Notes: generated by a model not told the origin, from the sequence alone. A stretch of DNA of 64,000 bases from Candidatus Obscuribacter sp. (GCA_021772095.1 JADYXR010000139.1:124001-188000), one strand, 5' to 3'; shown: positions 43,266-52,883, counted from the stretch's first letter. Numbers and translations: made by a program.

Positions 43266-44723
43266 ATGACCACCACTGCTGAACCCCCATTAAGTGAAAT
43301 TCTGTTGGCCGCCAAAAAAGCGTCCACTGTTTTGACGAGTATGAGTGCGGCGGATCGTCAGGCTGTGATTGAGAAGATGGCGACCAACATCGAGCGCCGG
43401 TCCACTGAAATCCTTTCTGCTAATAAGCACGATTTGAAACGCGCCGAAAAAATGCTCGAGGATGGTGAAATCTCGCGCACCATGCTCGACCGCCTAAAAC
43501 TCGACGAGCACAAACTCAGCGGCATGGTCACAGGCATAAGGCAAGTCGCTTCGCTGCCCGATCCGGTTGGATCAATCACTCTTGCCAGAGAACTTGATGA
43601 TGGTTTGATTCTTTATCAGGTGTCTGCGCCGATCGGAGTGATCGCTGTGATTTTCGAATCAAGACCGGACGTTTTGCCGCAGATTGCATCACTTGCTCTG
43701 AGGTCCGCCAACGTTGCAGTTCTCAAAGGCGGCAAGGAAGCCCGTTATACGTTGACGGTGCTGTTCGAATGCCTGCAAGAAGCTCTGACTGGAAAAGGCT
43801 TGCCATCGCAGACTCTGATTCTTTTGGAAAATAGAGAACAGATTGACGCAATTTTGAAAGCCGATGGTCTGGTTGATTTGATTATTCCGCGTGGCTCAGC
43901 AGAACTGGTTCGCTACATTCAAGACCACACACGCATCCCGGTGCTCGGTCACTCAGAGGGCGTCTGCCATCTCTATATCCACGAAGACGCCAACCTGGAA
44001 ATGGCTGTCGCACTGGCAGTTGACGCCAAGGTTCAGTACCCTGCTGCTTGTAATTCGGTGGAAACGATTTTAGTCCATGCCACCGCCGCTGGTGAAATGC
44101 TGCCGTTGATCGCCAAGCAACTGTTTGAACAAAACGTTCAAATTCGCGCTGACAATCGCGCCTTCGATTTGATTTCAACAGCTCCAGAAATGCCGGAAGA
44201 ACTGCATGGACAGCTTGAGTTGAGAGAATCGTCCGAAGGCGATTCCGAATCTGGTTCAACAGATGATTCAAATTTGGTCGCTGCAAATTCCGGATCTTCG
44301 GAAACCAGTTCGAAGTCAATTTTGATCCGGGCAAACAATGAAGACTGGACTACCGAGTATAGCGATCTCATAGTTTCCGTGAAGGTTGTTGATTCGCTTG
44401 ATGAAGCGATCGATCACATCAACCAGTACGGCTCCAATCACACCGACACGATAGTGACTGCTGACGCGGATGTATTCGAAAAGTTTTTTAAAGGTGTAAA
44501 TTCCGCCGGTGTTTTCTGGAACGCATCTAATCGGTTTGCCGACGGATTCCGTTACGGCTTCGGTGCCGAAGTCGGCATCAGCACTAATAAGTTGCATCCT
44601 CGTGGTCCTGTTGGATTGAACGGTTTGGTCACCTATAAATATAAGTTGATCGGCAAAGGTCACGTGGTAGCAGATTACGTAGGCGAGTCCGCGAAAACAT
44701 TTACGCATCGAGATATCATCTAA
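43266..44723 (+). CDS. proA: Glutamate-5-semialdehyde dehydrogenase with acidic insertion
   Basis: Second enzyme of proline synthesis; reduces gamma-glutamyl phosphate with NADPH. Landmarks are APIGVIAVIFESRPDV, ILKGGKEARYT-like residues, IPRGSAELVRYI, HSEGVCHLYI, the catalytic Cys in YPAACNSVETILVH, and the GFGAEVGISTNKLHPRGPVGL close. At 485 residues it is ~65 longer than usual. A Ser/Glu/Asp-rich insertion covers residues ~318-358, between two conserved blocks. It is last in the five-gene operon, and its stop overlaps the end of the opposing gene by eight bases. Confidence 0.96.
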   Translation: MTTTAEPPLSEILLAAKKASTVLTSMSAADRQAVIEKMATNIERRSTEILSANKHDLKRAEKMLEDGEISRTMLDRLKLDEHKLSGMVTGIRQVASLPDPVGSITLARELDDGLILYQVSAPIGVIAVIFESRPDVLPQIASLALRSANVAVLKGGKEARYTLTVLFECLQEALTGKGLPSQTLILLENREQIDAILKADGLVDLIIPRGSAELVRYIQDHTRIPVLGHSEGVCHLYIHEDANLEMAVALAVDAKVQYPAACNSVETILVHATAAGEMLPLIAKQLFEQNVQIRADNRAFDLISTAPEMPEELHGQLELRESSEGDSESGSTDDSNLVAANSGSSETSSKSILIRANNEDWTTEYSDLIVSVKVVDSLDEAIDHINQYGSNHTDTIVTADADVFEKFFKGVNSAGVFWNASNRFADGFRYGFGAEVGISTNKLHPRGPVGLNGLVTYKYKLIGKGHVVADYVGESAKTFTHRDII

Positions 44724-47157
44724 CCGCTGGTGGTGCAGCCGTCGGAGATGTTGGAGGTGATGGTCGCGCCGTCGAAGGTATTGTTGCAGGCTTCGTTTGT
44801 GATTCTATTGGTCCTTCCGACAGCGTTCCAAGCATAGGTTTCGCGGGCTTCGGTGTCGCCCCATTCTTCACACCGGTTGTTATTCCACCCGGTGAAGTCA
44901 ACCCAGCTTGCCGATTTTGAGCGGCTTTCTGTGCTTCGAGTTTTTTTGCCTCTTCGATTTTTCTGAACTTCTCCACCATTTCTTTTGGAGCGTCTTTAGG
45001 CAAAATCACAGGTCGGTTTAAATACAAACGCATTCTTTTCGGTAGCGTAGGATCGGCTTGGAGAGCTATTTGAAGGGCTTTGTCAGCCTCCTGCGCTCCC
45101 ATCTGTTTCAACACTCCGTAGAGAACGTAATACATCTCTGGTGTCTCTGGATTCCCTTTTCTATAAGTGTCCAGATACATCATTGCTTCGTGGAGATGCC
45201 CGGTCTCAAGCGCTGCGTAAGATTTCAGCAGGTCGAATCTCGGATGGTTTCCAATCTTCGCCGTCAGTAACGCGGCCTGGTATCCCATGTCCTGCATCTT
45301 CGGCGTGCCGCATCCGATCAGCGCGTAAGTTAGCGGTTCCAGAATTTCGGGATTGTATCGGTCCAGCGTGTGAGCCTCATTAAGTTCCTTAACCGCGGCC
45401 GGTGGCTGGTCTTCGGAAAGATAATACTCGCCTTTGATCATGTGCAAAGTCGCGTTGTTGGGCTGCAACAATAGCGCTTTGTCCGCATACTCATTGGCGG
45501 TTTTGATGTCGCCTATCTTAAGTGCTGAATAAGCTATTCCGTATTGAATGTCCCAGATCAACTCACTTGAAAGATTTTGTTTTTCGGCTAGACTGAGCGC
45601 TTTTCGGAAGTATTCGTTTGATTTTGAGAATTCCTTTTGAACGTTCTTATATTTCCCGAGCACCATATTCAATACCGCGGAGTCCGGATACTGTTTAATC
45701 TCCGTCTCGGCCAACTTGCCTGCTTCAAGCATCTTTCCTTTAGACATCGACCAGACGCGCATGATTCTGCTGCGCTCGCTGTCTTTGTTCATATTGTAGG
45801 TACTTTCCCACAATTTCATATCTTGCTTCCAGTCGAGATTGCGCAAGTTTGTTAAACCAATGAAGGTTAAAACAATAACGCCGGCAACAGAAACAGTCAG
45901 CGAAAAACGTTTTTCACAACATCTGGCAATCAGCACGCCAAGCGGGATACAGAACGCCAGGAGCGGCAAGTACATGCGGCGATCAGACATCAGTTCAGGC
46001 TGTGGTAATAAGAAATCAGGAAGCAGCGCCAGGAGAAAAAGTATAATCGGAAATGACACCAGAAGACTTGCTCGGTACTTCCACGACAAGCCTAAAAGTC
46101 CCAGAGGAATGATCGCACCTACAATCGCCAGCGGGTCTGAAAACCCTTTGGCGAAGCTGTATGGAGGGTCCAACGACAGTCCGAAGGGAACGACCAAAAC
46201 TCGCAAATAATAAGTCGCCAGCGTTTTGCATTGTGAGGCAATGTACTCGACAGGTGGAAGCATCTCGAGTCCAAAACCATTTCCAATCGGCGCTTTGTAT
46301 TTCAGCAATAAAATAAACGGCACCACCAGCGCCACCAGACCTATTGCGAACAATTCCATAGGACGAGCCTTGAGCCAGCGATCCCAGGTTTCTTCCTCAG
46401 GCTTAAGCATTAATGCCAAAATCAACATGGCACTGCCGATGGTGAGTGCTTGCGGTCCGCTCCAGATCGCCAGGATGATGAAGATGAAGCAGCCGGAATA
46501 ACCGATCAGTCCGTCTTTGATTTGTTTGCTCAGAAAGGCGCGCAGGAAGCAGAGTAGCGCGAGCACGTAGTTGAACGTGACAAGTAGTGCCGAGCGCGCC
46601 GAGATGTAGGCTACGGCTTCGGACGCGAGAGGATGGCAGGCGAACAGGATGGCTGCGCCGGCACCGACTGCGTACGGATCGATGTCGAAGCTTTTCTTGC
46701 GCTGGTTGTGCAAAGCGGCGAGTTTAAAAGCCAAAACGAATACGAGTATGCAGTTGGCGATATGGATGCAAACGCTGTCGCCGTGAAAAACCGCCGGTGA
46801 GCTGATCGTTCCGAAGGCAATGTCTGTCGCGTACGTCGCGCGCACCAGAGGCTGCGCCAGGGGGCTCACAAATGCCTCTGAGAGCATGTAGAGGAGCGAT
46901 GTCGTCCATTCTTTTGTAATGGTTCTGAACGGCTGGAGATTGAAGCTGTCGCAATAAACGTAGCCGCCCCAGAGCGTAACCAGGTACGAGCTCAAAACCG
47001 CCAGGAGCGCAATTGACGAGATCTTGACGCCCTTGTGCCAGTCGATCGCTTCGAGCTTGAGCGTCTTAACCTCAGGCTCTCCGGAGCGCTCTTCAGCCGC
47101 CCGGCGGTCGGCGGCTTTTTTCTTGTAATACTTGTCGATTTTTTTGTCTACTGACAT
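44716..47157 (-). CDS. Polytopic membrane protein with C-terminal TPR repeats (TMTC-like)
   Basis: An 813-residue protein. Residues ~45-460 contain about eleven hydrophobic segments. Loop motifs such as FACHPLASEAVAYISARSALL and MSDRRMYLPLLAFCIPLG are reminiscent of the DUF1736/TMTC O-mannosyltransferase and other GT-C proteins. Residues ~490-690 hold TPR units (SNEYFRKALSLAEK, ANEYADKALLLQPNN). A Pro/Thr/Ala-rich low-complexity tail ends the protein. It is probably an envelope glycosyltransferase with periplasmic or cytosolic TPRs; activity is inferred from layout. Confidence 0.78.
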   Translation of the reverse strand: MSVDKKIDKYYKKKAADRRAAEERSGEPEVKTLKLEAIDWHKGVKISSIALLAVLSSYLVTLWGGYVYCDSFNLQPFRTITKEWTTSLLYMLSEAFVSPLAQPLVRATYATDIAFGTISSPAVFHGDSVCIHIANCILVFVLAFKLAALHNQRKKSFDIDPYAVGAGAAILFACHPLASEAVAYISARSALLVTFNYVLALLCFLRAFLSKQIKDGLIGYSGCFIFIILAIWSGPQALTIGSAMLILALMLKPEEETWDRWLKARPMELFAIGLVALVVPFILLLKYKAPIGNGFGLEMLPPVEYIASQCKTLATYYLRVLVVPFGLSLDPPYSFAKGFSDPLAIVGAIIPLGLLGLSWKYRASLLVSFPIILFLLALLPDFLLPQPELMSDRRMYLPLLAFCIPLGVLIARCCEKRFSLTVSVAGVIVLTFIGLTNLRNLDWKQDMKLWESTYNMNKDSERSRIMRVWSMSKGKMLEAGKLAETEIKQYPDSAVLNMVLGKYKNVQKEFSKSNEYFRKALSLAEKQNLSSELIWDIQYGIAYSALKIGDIKTANEYADKALLLQPNNATLHMIKGEYYLSEDQPPAAVKELNEAHTLDRYNPEILEPLTYALIGCGTPKMQDMGYQAALLTAKIGNHPRFDLLKSYAALETGHLHEAMMYLDTYRKGNPETPEMYYVLYGVLKQMGAQEADKALQIALQADPTLPKRMRLYLNRPVILPKDAPKEMVEKFRKIEEAKKLEAQKAAQNRQAGLTSPGGITTGVKNGATPKPAKPMLGTLSEGPIESQTKPATIPSTARPSPPTSPTAAPPAVR

Positions 47158-47251
47158 GTTCGCTGACCCTGGCTATTCAGTGAATTATGTCAAATTGAAA
47201 GTGAGGACGCAGTGAAGATTTTTTCGCTTGCAGATCGCTGAAATTTTTGTC

Positions 47252-47336
47252 GAATCAGGCATCTTGCCGAACCAGGCATCAAGTGGAACCAGGCAACGTG
47301 CGGAACCAGGCAACTTGTGGAACCAGGCATCTTGCC
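47252..47336. repeat. Five tandem 17-bp repeats, intergenic
   Basis: Five exact-length 17-bp units start at 47252, 47269, 47286, 47303 and 47320, consensus GAACCAGGCAWCTTGYG. Seventeen is not a multiple of three and no frame follows it, so it is non-coding. It lies in the 217-bp space between two minus-strand genes, downstream of the zinc-ribbon protein's neighbour. Confidence 0.93.
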
Positions 47337-47374
47337 GCCGAAGAAACCGGCGAGCGCTTTTCGCTTCCGGTCTG

Positions 47375-49267
47375 TTAAAAATCGCGTTTGCCCGCGCTGG
47401 TCCATTCTTCGTACGACGGCGGCTCGGCGAGATCGCCCTGACCGCTTTCTGCCTTGCTGAAGTATTCCACCAACAAGTTGCTGTAGCGCTTCATCTCCCG
47501 GTCCAGGAGCGCCGCTTGCGATTTTGCCGAGCGCTTATCCTTTTCAATTTTGGCGTGCTTGTTCGACGTCCCCGACACAGGTGCTTCCAGGCTATCCTTC
47601 GTAGGCACGCGCTGCTTGGTCGTTTCTAATTGAACTTTTTCCGAACCTGGAGAACGTTTTTCCAAACCCGCAGAATCGTTTGCCAAACCTGCAGAACCTT
47701 TTCCCGAAACTGCAGACCCTCTTTCCGAAACTGCAAAACCAGAATCCATCGGTTTCAGCTTGTTTTTAAAAGGCTTGTTCGAAACTGCCGACTCGTCATG
47801 CAACTGGCTCGAAACCATTTCAATCTCAGGTTTTGAAACACTTGCAGCAGTTTTCCGCCCCGCTTCTTTTCGAGCATTTGAATCAGGTTTTGTCGCTTCC
47901 GCCATGGTTTTTGGACTGGCGAACTCAGGATGGCCGGCGAGCAATTTCTTGTACTCAGCCAATTTCTCGACCACGTCCTCGAACGAAACAAAATTGGCCG
48001 AGACAAAAGACAGATCCGCGATTGCCTTGGCGTACTCATGTTGTTTCGCAAACGAATAGGAACGCAACCACAAACTTTGATCCAGCACGGCGCGCGCCCT
48101 CGGCGGCAAGTCGCCCTTCTCGGTTTTTTCCAACTCCTGCATGGTGCCGATTACTTTATCGAGTTGAAACGAACGCATGTCTTCTTCGGCATTGATCGCG
48201 ATTTTGTCGATCGCCCGCAGCCGCTGCTCATACCGATTCCACTGAGTGGTAGCGTGCGCGGTCACGCAGATGAGGACGAAACTGAGAATCAAAAATAACA
48301 GCGGAATCGGAATGCGCTCGAAAAAACTCTCGATGGTGTAGAGTCCGGTGCTCAGCGAAAACGCGCTGCCCATGCTCCTCGTCTCTGCAATCAAGCGGTC
48401 AAAGTGGTTCAAACTGGCCGGATCAGACTGATTGGATTCAGCAAAAAGGTAATCTAACGCTGCGCCCGATTCGCTCGTGTCATCACTAAGGTTCTGTCGC
48501 TTGAAGACCGGAGAAATAAATCCAGGCAGCCGTTGTTTGACCTTAGTCTTCTTCGGAACGGGCGCATTCGCCTGGCCCTTTTCGATTGCCGTTGCATCAT
48601 TTTTTTCAATTGCCGTTTTCTCACGGTGAGCCGCATATGCATCGGATATCGGTAGCGGTGCTCCCTTTGCAAACGCTGTCGTGGCGGCTGAATTCAGAGC
48701 CGCCGCAGACGACGGGTTTGAAACGGGTGTCGTGGCCGAAGGATTTGAAACGGCCGTCGCTGGCGATTGATTGGAAACCGTCGACACAGCGTTCTTCGTT
48801 GGATTGGAACTTATAGCATTCTGCGTTGCTTTGAAATTCGGCTTGCGGTTTCGAGTGGTCAGTGAGCCGCGAAGCCCAGCCTGTTCGCCCGTGAGCGTAT
48901 CTTCACGTCGCCGGCGCGCCGCCGGAATCAGCGGAATCTTGCAATCTCCGCACACCGTGGATAGTGCTTTGTTAGTGGTACCGCAATTGATGCAAATGAT
49001 GGAAGCAGAACCAGGCTCGAATTCGACGGGCTCAGTTTTGTCCTTGACGGTCGTTCTCTTCGAGCGGTTGGTACCGATTCTGGTGCCGCATTCCTGGCAG
49101 AAGCGGTCGCCGATATTCACTGCGGACGCGCAGCCGGTGCAGACATGTGGCTGCTCTGCGGCAACGAAAGTCTGTTCTAATTTAGAACCACCGAGGTCCC
49201 GTATGTCCAAGCGATATCTGCTTCTTTCCAGTCCAGTAGTGCCTTTACGATGATGCAAGTTTATCAT
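47375..49267 (-). CDS. Double zinc-ribbon, single-pass membrane protein
   Basis: About 630 residues. The N-terminal part has two zinc ribbons: CTGC...CQEC (~41-60) and CINC...CGDC (~91-108). A Ser/Thr/Ala/Pro low-complexity linker of repeated VSNPS units follows (~150-260). Then come one membrane segment (IPLLFLILSFVLICVTAHA, ~320-340), a helical region with a QHEYAKAIADLSF TPR-like piece, and a second repeat-rich tail of 7-residue units. The upstream ATG 49267 is the longest option; a later start is possible. Function unknown. Zinc ribbon plus one transmembrane helix is common in membrane-anchored sensors or scaffolds. Confidence 0.72.
   Translation of the reverse strand: MINLHHRKGTTGLERSRYRLDIRDLGGSKLEQTFVAAEQPHVCTGCASAVNIGDRFCQECGTRIGTNRSKRTTVKDKTEPVEFEPGSASIICINCGTTNKALSTVCGDCKIPLIPAARRRREDTLTGEQAGLRGSLTTRNRKPNFKATQNAISSNPTKNAVSTVSNQSPATAVSNPSATTPVSNPSSAAALNSAATTAFAKGAPLPISDAYAAHREKTAIEKNDATAIEKGQANAPVPKKTKVKQRLPGFISPVFKRQNLSDDTSESGAALDYLFAESNQSDPASLNHFDRLIAETRSMGSAFSLSTGLYTIESFFERIPIPLLFLILSFVLICVTAHATTQWNRYEQRLRAIDKIAINAEEDMRSFQLDKVIGTMQELEKTEKGDLPPRARAVLDQSLWLRSYSFAKQHEYAKAIADLSFVSANFVSFEDVVEKLAEYKKLLAGHPEFASPKTMAEATKPDSNARKEAGRKTAASVSKPEIEMVSSQLHDESAVSNKPFKNKLKPMDSGFAVSERGSAVSGKGSAGLANDSAGLEKRSPGSEKVQLETTKQRVPTKDSLEAPVSGTSNKHAKIEKDKRSAKSQAALLDREMKRYSNLLVEYFSKAESGQGDLAEPPSYEEWTSAGKRDF
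47635..47739. repeat. 21-bp tandem repeats in coding DNA
   Basis: Five 21-bp units start at 47635, 47656, 47677, 47698 and 47719, of the form CTTTTCCRAAMCTGCAGAAC. In the protein they give 7-residue units such as SAVSGKG, SAGLAND and SAGLEKR. The units keep the frame and differ by substitutions. Confidence 0.88.
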
Positions 49268-49367
49268 TAAGTCAAGAAAAGGCAGGCAGATTAAGAGATC
49301 AGCCGCAAATCAGACGAAGGCGGTGCTAATATGTGCTTCCGAAAGATATACATCAGGCGGCATTGTC

Positions 49368-49652
49368 ATGAAAAACGCGCTATCGGAACGAGAACAAGTT
49401 GAAAGGGCAGAACTGATGCAATCGGTGAAGGCGCTATTTATCCCGCTTTCGCTCTTCCTCTCCTGCGTTATTTTTTCCGCTGGGGCTTTTCTTCTGTACA
49501 ACCAAGAACCGGCCGGCTGGATCTTTATCGCTGTCACGGGTCTTATGGCAGCCACTGCAATCTACGCACTCGTTAAATTTCAAAATCCCTACCGCGCCAA
49601 GGGTGTGATCACTCGCGCTGACGAAACCGATTCCACAAAAGCAAATTCTTAG
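49368..49652 (+). CDS. Small membrane protein
   Basis: A 94-residue protein from ATG 49368 with AGGCGG upstream. An earlier in-frame start at 49323 is less likely. Two hydrophobic helices are visible: SLFLSCVIFSAGAFLLY and WIFIAVTGLMAATAIYALV, with a polar N-terminus and tail. No family is recognised. It precedes a secreted thioredoxin-like gene by 17 bp and is probably in the same operon. Confidence 0.72.
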   Translation: MKNALSEREQVERAELMQSVKALFIPLSLFLSCVIFSAGAFLLYNQEPAGWIFIAVTGLMAATAIYALVKFQNPYRAKGVITRADETDSTKANS

Positions 49653-49669
49653 AGAAGGAACTTTCGCCG

Positions 49670-50407
49670 ATGTTGCGCTCGATCATGATTGCGGCTGTCC
49701 TCATAATTCAAGCATCGACAGCCATTCTTCCCACTTGTGCGGCCGGCCCGGATATTCGGTTTGCGGCTGCCACCAAAGCCTACAACAGTCGTGATTACAA
49801 AACGGCAGTGCAGCGATTCGAGGTCATCGTTCATGCCGAGCAGCAGAACGAAAAGGCTCGGTATTACTTGGGTCTGAGCTACAAAGCCCTGGGACAAAAC
49901 AGCCTCGCTCAGCAGCAATTCATGTGGATCTCGGAACATGGTTTCGATCGAACCTGCATAACTTACGCCCGTCAACAAATGGCATTGATGAAGAACCCCG
50001 TCGCTCGAGCGGCTCGTCCCAAGCCAGTCGTCGCCACTCAGTTCAGCGGTTCACAATCCGGCGGATCGCAATCGTTCGCTTCGCAAAGTTCAAGCAGTTC
50101 TCAAAACGCGACAGCCCAAGCGCCTCAAAAGAAAAACCTTGGTCGCTGCAAAGTGATTTTCTTCGAAACCAGTTGGTGCCACTACTGCCATGAGTTCGCA
50201 CCACAATTCGAAGAAGCGAGACGCAAATACCAGAACAAAATGGATTTCCAACAAATGGACGCCGAACACGATGGCGCCAGCCTCGCGCAGCGGTATGGCA
50301 TCCATTCCTATCCACGCCTGGTTTACCTCGACGGCAGCGGAAAGTTGCTCTACAACGAAGGCCGCGGTGAATTCCAGGACCGTATAAAAGAACTCACCGG
50401 ACAATAG
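49670..50407 (+). CDS. Secreted TPR-thioredoxin-like protein
   Basis: A 245-residue protein with a signal peptide (residues 1-25, cleaved about TCAA/GPD). A short TPR region follows at ~28-110 (AYNSRDYKTAVQRFE, YYLGLSYKALGQNSLAQQQF) and a Ser/Gln-rich linker at ~125-155. The thioredoxin domain has a redox pair C170-H-Y-C173 in SWCHYCHEFAPQF and the cis-Pro in SYPRLVYLD. It is likely a periplasmic thiol oxidoreductase or disulfide reductase. The order TPR then Trx is uncommon. AGAAGGA is just upstream of the ATG. Confidence 0.87.
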   Translation: MLRSIMIAAVLIIQASTAILPTCAAGPDIRFAAATKAYNSRDYKTAVQRFEVIVHAEQQNEKARYYLGLSYKALGQNSLAQQQFMWISEHGFDRTCITYARQQMALMKNPVARAARPKPVVATQFSGSQSGGSQSFASQSSSSSQNATAQAPQKKNLGRCKVIFFETSWCHYCHEFAPQFEEARRKYQNKMDFQQMDAEHDGASLAQRYGIHSYPRLVYLDGSGKLLYNEGRGEFQDRIKELTGQ

Positions 50408-50463
50408 ATTGAACTAGACGAGGCCTCGAGCAGCACTCCAGCTCTCTCATTACCAAAAAGCAC

Positions 50464-50489
50464 GAAGAGGACATTTGCATGTCCTCTTC
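50464..50489. terminator. Strong hairpin terminator between convergent operons
   Basis: An 11-bp perfect stem (GAAGAGGACAT / ATGTCCTCTTC) with a TTGC loop. On the minus strand it is followed by GTGCTTTTTGG, on the plus strand by AATAGTTTTGG. It can end both the thioredoxin-like operon and the truA-rplM-rpsI operon. Confidence 0.8.
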
Positions 50490-50566
50490 AATAGTTTTGG
50501 CTTGAGGCACTGAGCAGAACTCAGCTCTCTTGTTATGCAACCGCCGGAAAAGCCGGCGTCCAGCAA

Positions 50567-50965
50567 TTAACGTTTCGAGAATTGGAAACGCTTACGTGCT
50601 TTCTTGCGACCATATTTTTTACGCTCTTTCACACGCGAATCGCGGGTGAGGAAGCCATCCGTTCTCAGAGTCGGGCGGTTTTGCGGAGCAGCTTCACCGA
50701 GGGCGCGGGCGATACCATGTCTGATGGCACCGAGTTGACCGACGATGCCGCCACCACAGACGGTGACCAGTACATCGAAACGTCCAATCGCATCGGCTGC
50801 CTTGAAAGGCTGCATGATCATGCGCTCGAGACCGTGGCGACCACCGATGTAGTCTTCCATGGTGCGCTCATTGATTTTGACGATGCCGGTTCCTGGAACC
50901 AAGCGAACCCGTGCTGTAGCGCATTTTCTGCGTCCGGTTCCATAGTATTGAATAACGCTGGTCAT
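50567..50965 (-). CDS. rpsI: Ribosomal protein S9
   Basis: A 132-residue small-subunit protein. It has YYGTGRRKCATARVRL at the start, INERTMEDYIGG-like and KYGRKKARKRFQFSKR at the end; the basic C-terminus contacts P-site tRNA. Normal length. It lies 41 bp downstream of rplM, the usual rplM-rpsI pair. Confidence 0.98.
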   Translation of the reverse strand: MTSVIQYYGTGRRKCATARVRLVPGTGIVKINERTMEDYIGGRHGLERMIMQPFKAADAIGRFDVLVTVCGGGIVGQLGAIRHGIARALGEAAPQNRPTLRTDGFLTRDSRVKERKKYGRKKARKRFQFSKR

Positions 50966-51006
50966 TCTATTTAACTTCCTTCTCCGAGTTACGGTTGCTT
51001 AGTTTT

Positions 51007-51444
51007 CTACTTGCGGCCGAGTGTAAGTGGCTTCGGCTGTTGAGCTTCATGAGGATGCTCGGCACCGACATAAACTTTGAGCTTGGTGAATTGCTCGCGA
51101 CCGAGCGTGGTGTGCGGGAGCATGCCTTTGACAGCGCGCTCGATAATTTCGGTTGGTCTGCGAAGACGCAACGAGCCCAGGGTTTCTTGTCTGAAACCTT
51201 GTGGGTGACCGGAGTGTCTGTAATAGACTTTCTGAAGTTCTTTTCTGCCTGTGACTTTGACCTTTTCAGCATTAACGATGACGACAAAATCGCCAGCATC
51301 AACGTGAGGGGTAAATTCAGGTTTATTCTTGCCGCGCAGAATGTTGGCAACTTCTACGGCTAGTCGTCCGAGGACTTGGCCTTCGGCATCGATCACATGC
51401 CAGTCTTTTTGAATCTCTGATTCTTTAGCGCTATAGGTCTTCAC
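51007..51444 (-). CDS. rplM: Ribosomal protein L13
   Basis: A 145-residue large-subunit protein: [59 protein letters not shown] and [13 protein letters not shown] 51444 is chosen because AAGGAG lies seven bases upstream and family members begin there; a longer frame to 51486 has no support. The first 14 bases overlap the end of truA, suggesting translational coupling. Confidence 0.97.
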   Translation of the reverse strand: MKTYSAKESEIQKDWHVIDAEGQVLGRLAVEVANILRGKNKPEFTPHVDAGDFVVIVNAEKVKVTGRKELQKVYYRHSGHPQGFRQETLGSLRLRRPTEIIERAVKGMLPHTTLGREQFTKLKVYVGAEHPHEAQQPKPLTLGRK

Positions 51445-52252
51445 GGGAGAACTCCTTAAGCCTTCTTTGCGAAGGGTCACGTTCAAATAAATTGTAGTTC
51501 TGTGGGTAGCTGACTGAGTATAAAGTCAGTCCCCACGGTGGCGCTGTGGGTCCGGCCAAATCACGATCGCTCTTTTCAAGCGCGTTCTCGACGCTGTCCG
51601 GGGTCCTCTTGCCGAGCCCAATCTCAGTCAGGGTTCCAGCAATTATGCGCACCATATTGTACACGAAGTGATCAGCAGCAATCCAGAATTCTAGGCGTCC
51701 ATCGCCCAATTGCAATAATTCTGATCGTGTGACCGTACAAATTGGACTCGATTGACTGGTTCCAGTCGACCGAAACGACGAAAAATCATGCCGTCCCAAC
51801 AGCCGTGAAGCCCCGTCCTGCATAGCTTCGACGTCCAAAGGATAGTGTACCAGGTAATGAGTATCTTTTAAGAAAACTGAACGTTGAGCTCTGTTCAAAA
51901 ATCGATACACATATTCACGGCTCGTCGCTCTATATCGAGCGTGAAAGGTTTCGTCGACGAGCTGCATGTCGACAATCGAGATATCCGACTTCAATATTCC
52001 GTTCAACGCCCAGGCCATTCGCCACAGATCCAGGTCCTTCTCACCCGTGTCGGGCCAGTCTACATGCCCCACTTGACCGCTTGCATGAACGCCCGCATCA
52101 GTCCGTCCGCTTAAATGCACTCGCATTTCTTTCCGACCCAGCGTCTTGCAAGCCGCTTCCAGCTCCGCCTGAACAGTCCGCACTCCTAATTGAAATTGCG
52201 ATCCACTGATCTTCTTGCCGTGATATTCAATTAAAAACGCCAAACGAGGCAC
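51431..52252 (-). CDS. truA: tRNA pseudouridine synthase A
   Basis: A 273-residue enzyme that isomerises U38-40 of the tRNA anticodon arm. The catalytic Asp is in [18 protein letters not shown] (near residue 52). Other family blocks are [23 protein letters not shown] and [20 protein letters not shown]. First gene of truA-rplM-rpsI and overlapping rplM. Confidence 0.97.
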   Translation of the reverse strand: MPRLAFLIEYHGKKISGSQFQLGVRTVQAELEAACKTLGRKEMRVHLSGRTDAGVHASGQVGHVDWPDTGEKDLDLWRMAWALNGILKSDISIVDMQLVDETFHARYRATSREYVYRFLNRAQRSVFLKDTHYLVHYPLDVEAMQDGASRLLGRHDFSSFRSTGTSQSSPICTVTRSELLQLGDGRLEFWIAADHFVYNMVRIIAGTLTEIGLGKRTPDSVENALEKSDRDLAGPTAPPWGLTLYSVSYPQNYNLFERDPSQRRLKEFSREDL

Positions 52253-52883
52253 GCTACAAACCCGCTACAGAAGGACGCTTCATTATCTTCAGCGCGCCCC
52301 CGAATAGCAAGTTCACTACGCTCAGTTGCCTCATGAGTAGTGCACAGCTCGTTTACGGGCTACGTGTGGCGGAGCGCATTCGCACCGCTATCTCAGACAA
52401 GTTCATATGAGGTTCACGATGCGTGACCTTCGCAGAGAATCGAAGTTCGATTGACCGTAAGCGATGACGTGATCGCGAAACCTAACTGTCACCCCAAAAA
52501 TGCCGCAAATCCTTGGGCGACAAGATCTTGCCGTGGTGATCCCAAATTTCCCCTTCGGTTGTTACAACGCAGCATTGATAAGCTAAAAGAAGCGTAAATT
52601 GTGCTCGAAAGCATTGCAGCACAACGGTTAAACCGATCCGGTGCATCAAACACCGTATCAACATTTTGTTGATTCAACCGAAGGCCCCAAAGATCACCGC
52701 ATCACCTTACCGATCAATCGCGCACCTCGCGCACCGCGACACCGAGCACCGAGCATCACAGGCGTGGCTCACCCCTTCGAATAAAACGCAGAGAAAAGAT
52801 CCAAAACAAAATCATGACAAAAAGGCACCAGCCATCACGGCCGGTGCCTCGAATTTTTTATCAACCGTACTAAACGCTGATGT
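52253..52883. other. 630-bp space between rplQ and truA
   Basis: No convincing gene on either strand; the short frames lack RBS support and family features. It contains the rplQ terminator (52818-52848), a 7-bp hairpin ATCAACA/TGTTGAT at 52657-52673, and a GCACC/CGAGCACC-rich stretch near 52720-52760. A promoter for truA-rplM-rpsI is presumably here. Confidence 0.5.
52818..52848 (-). terminator. Intrinsic terminator of the ribosomal operon
   Basis: On the minus strand GGCACC-GGCC, a five-base loop and GGCT-GGTGCC form a long GC-rich stem with one mismatch, followed directly by TTTTT. It lies 36 bp after the rplQ stop and marks the end of the spc/alpha operon. Confidence 0.88.
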
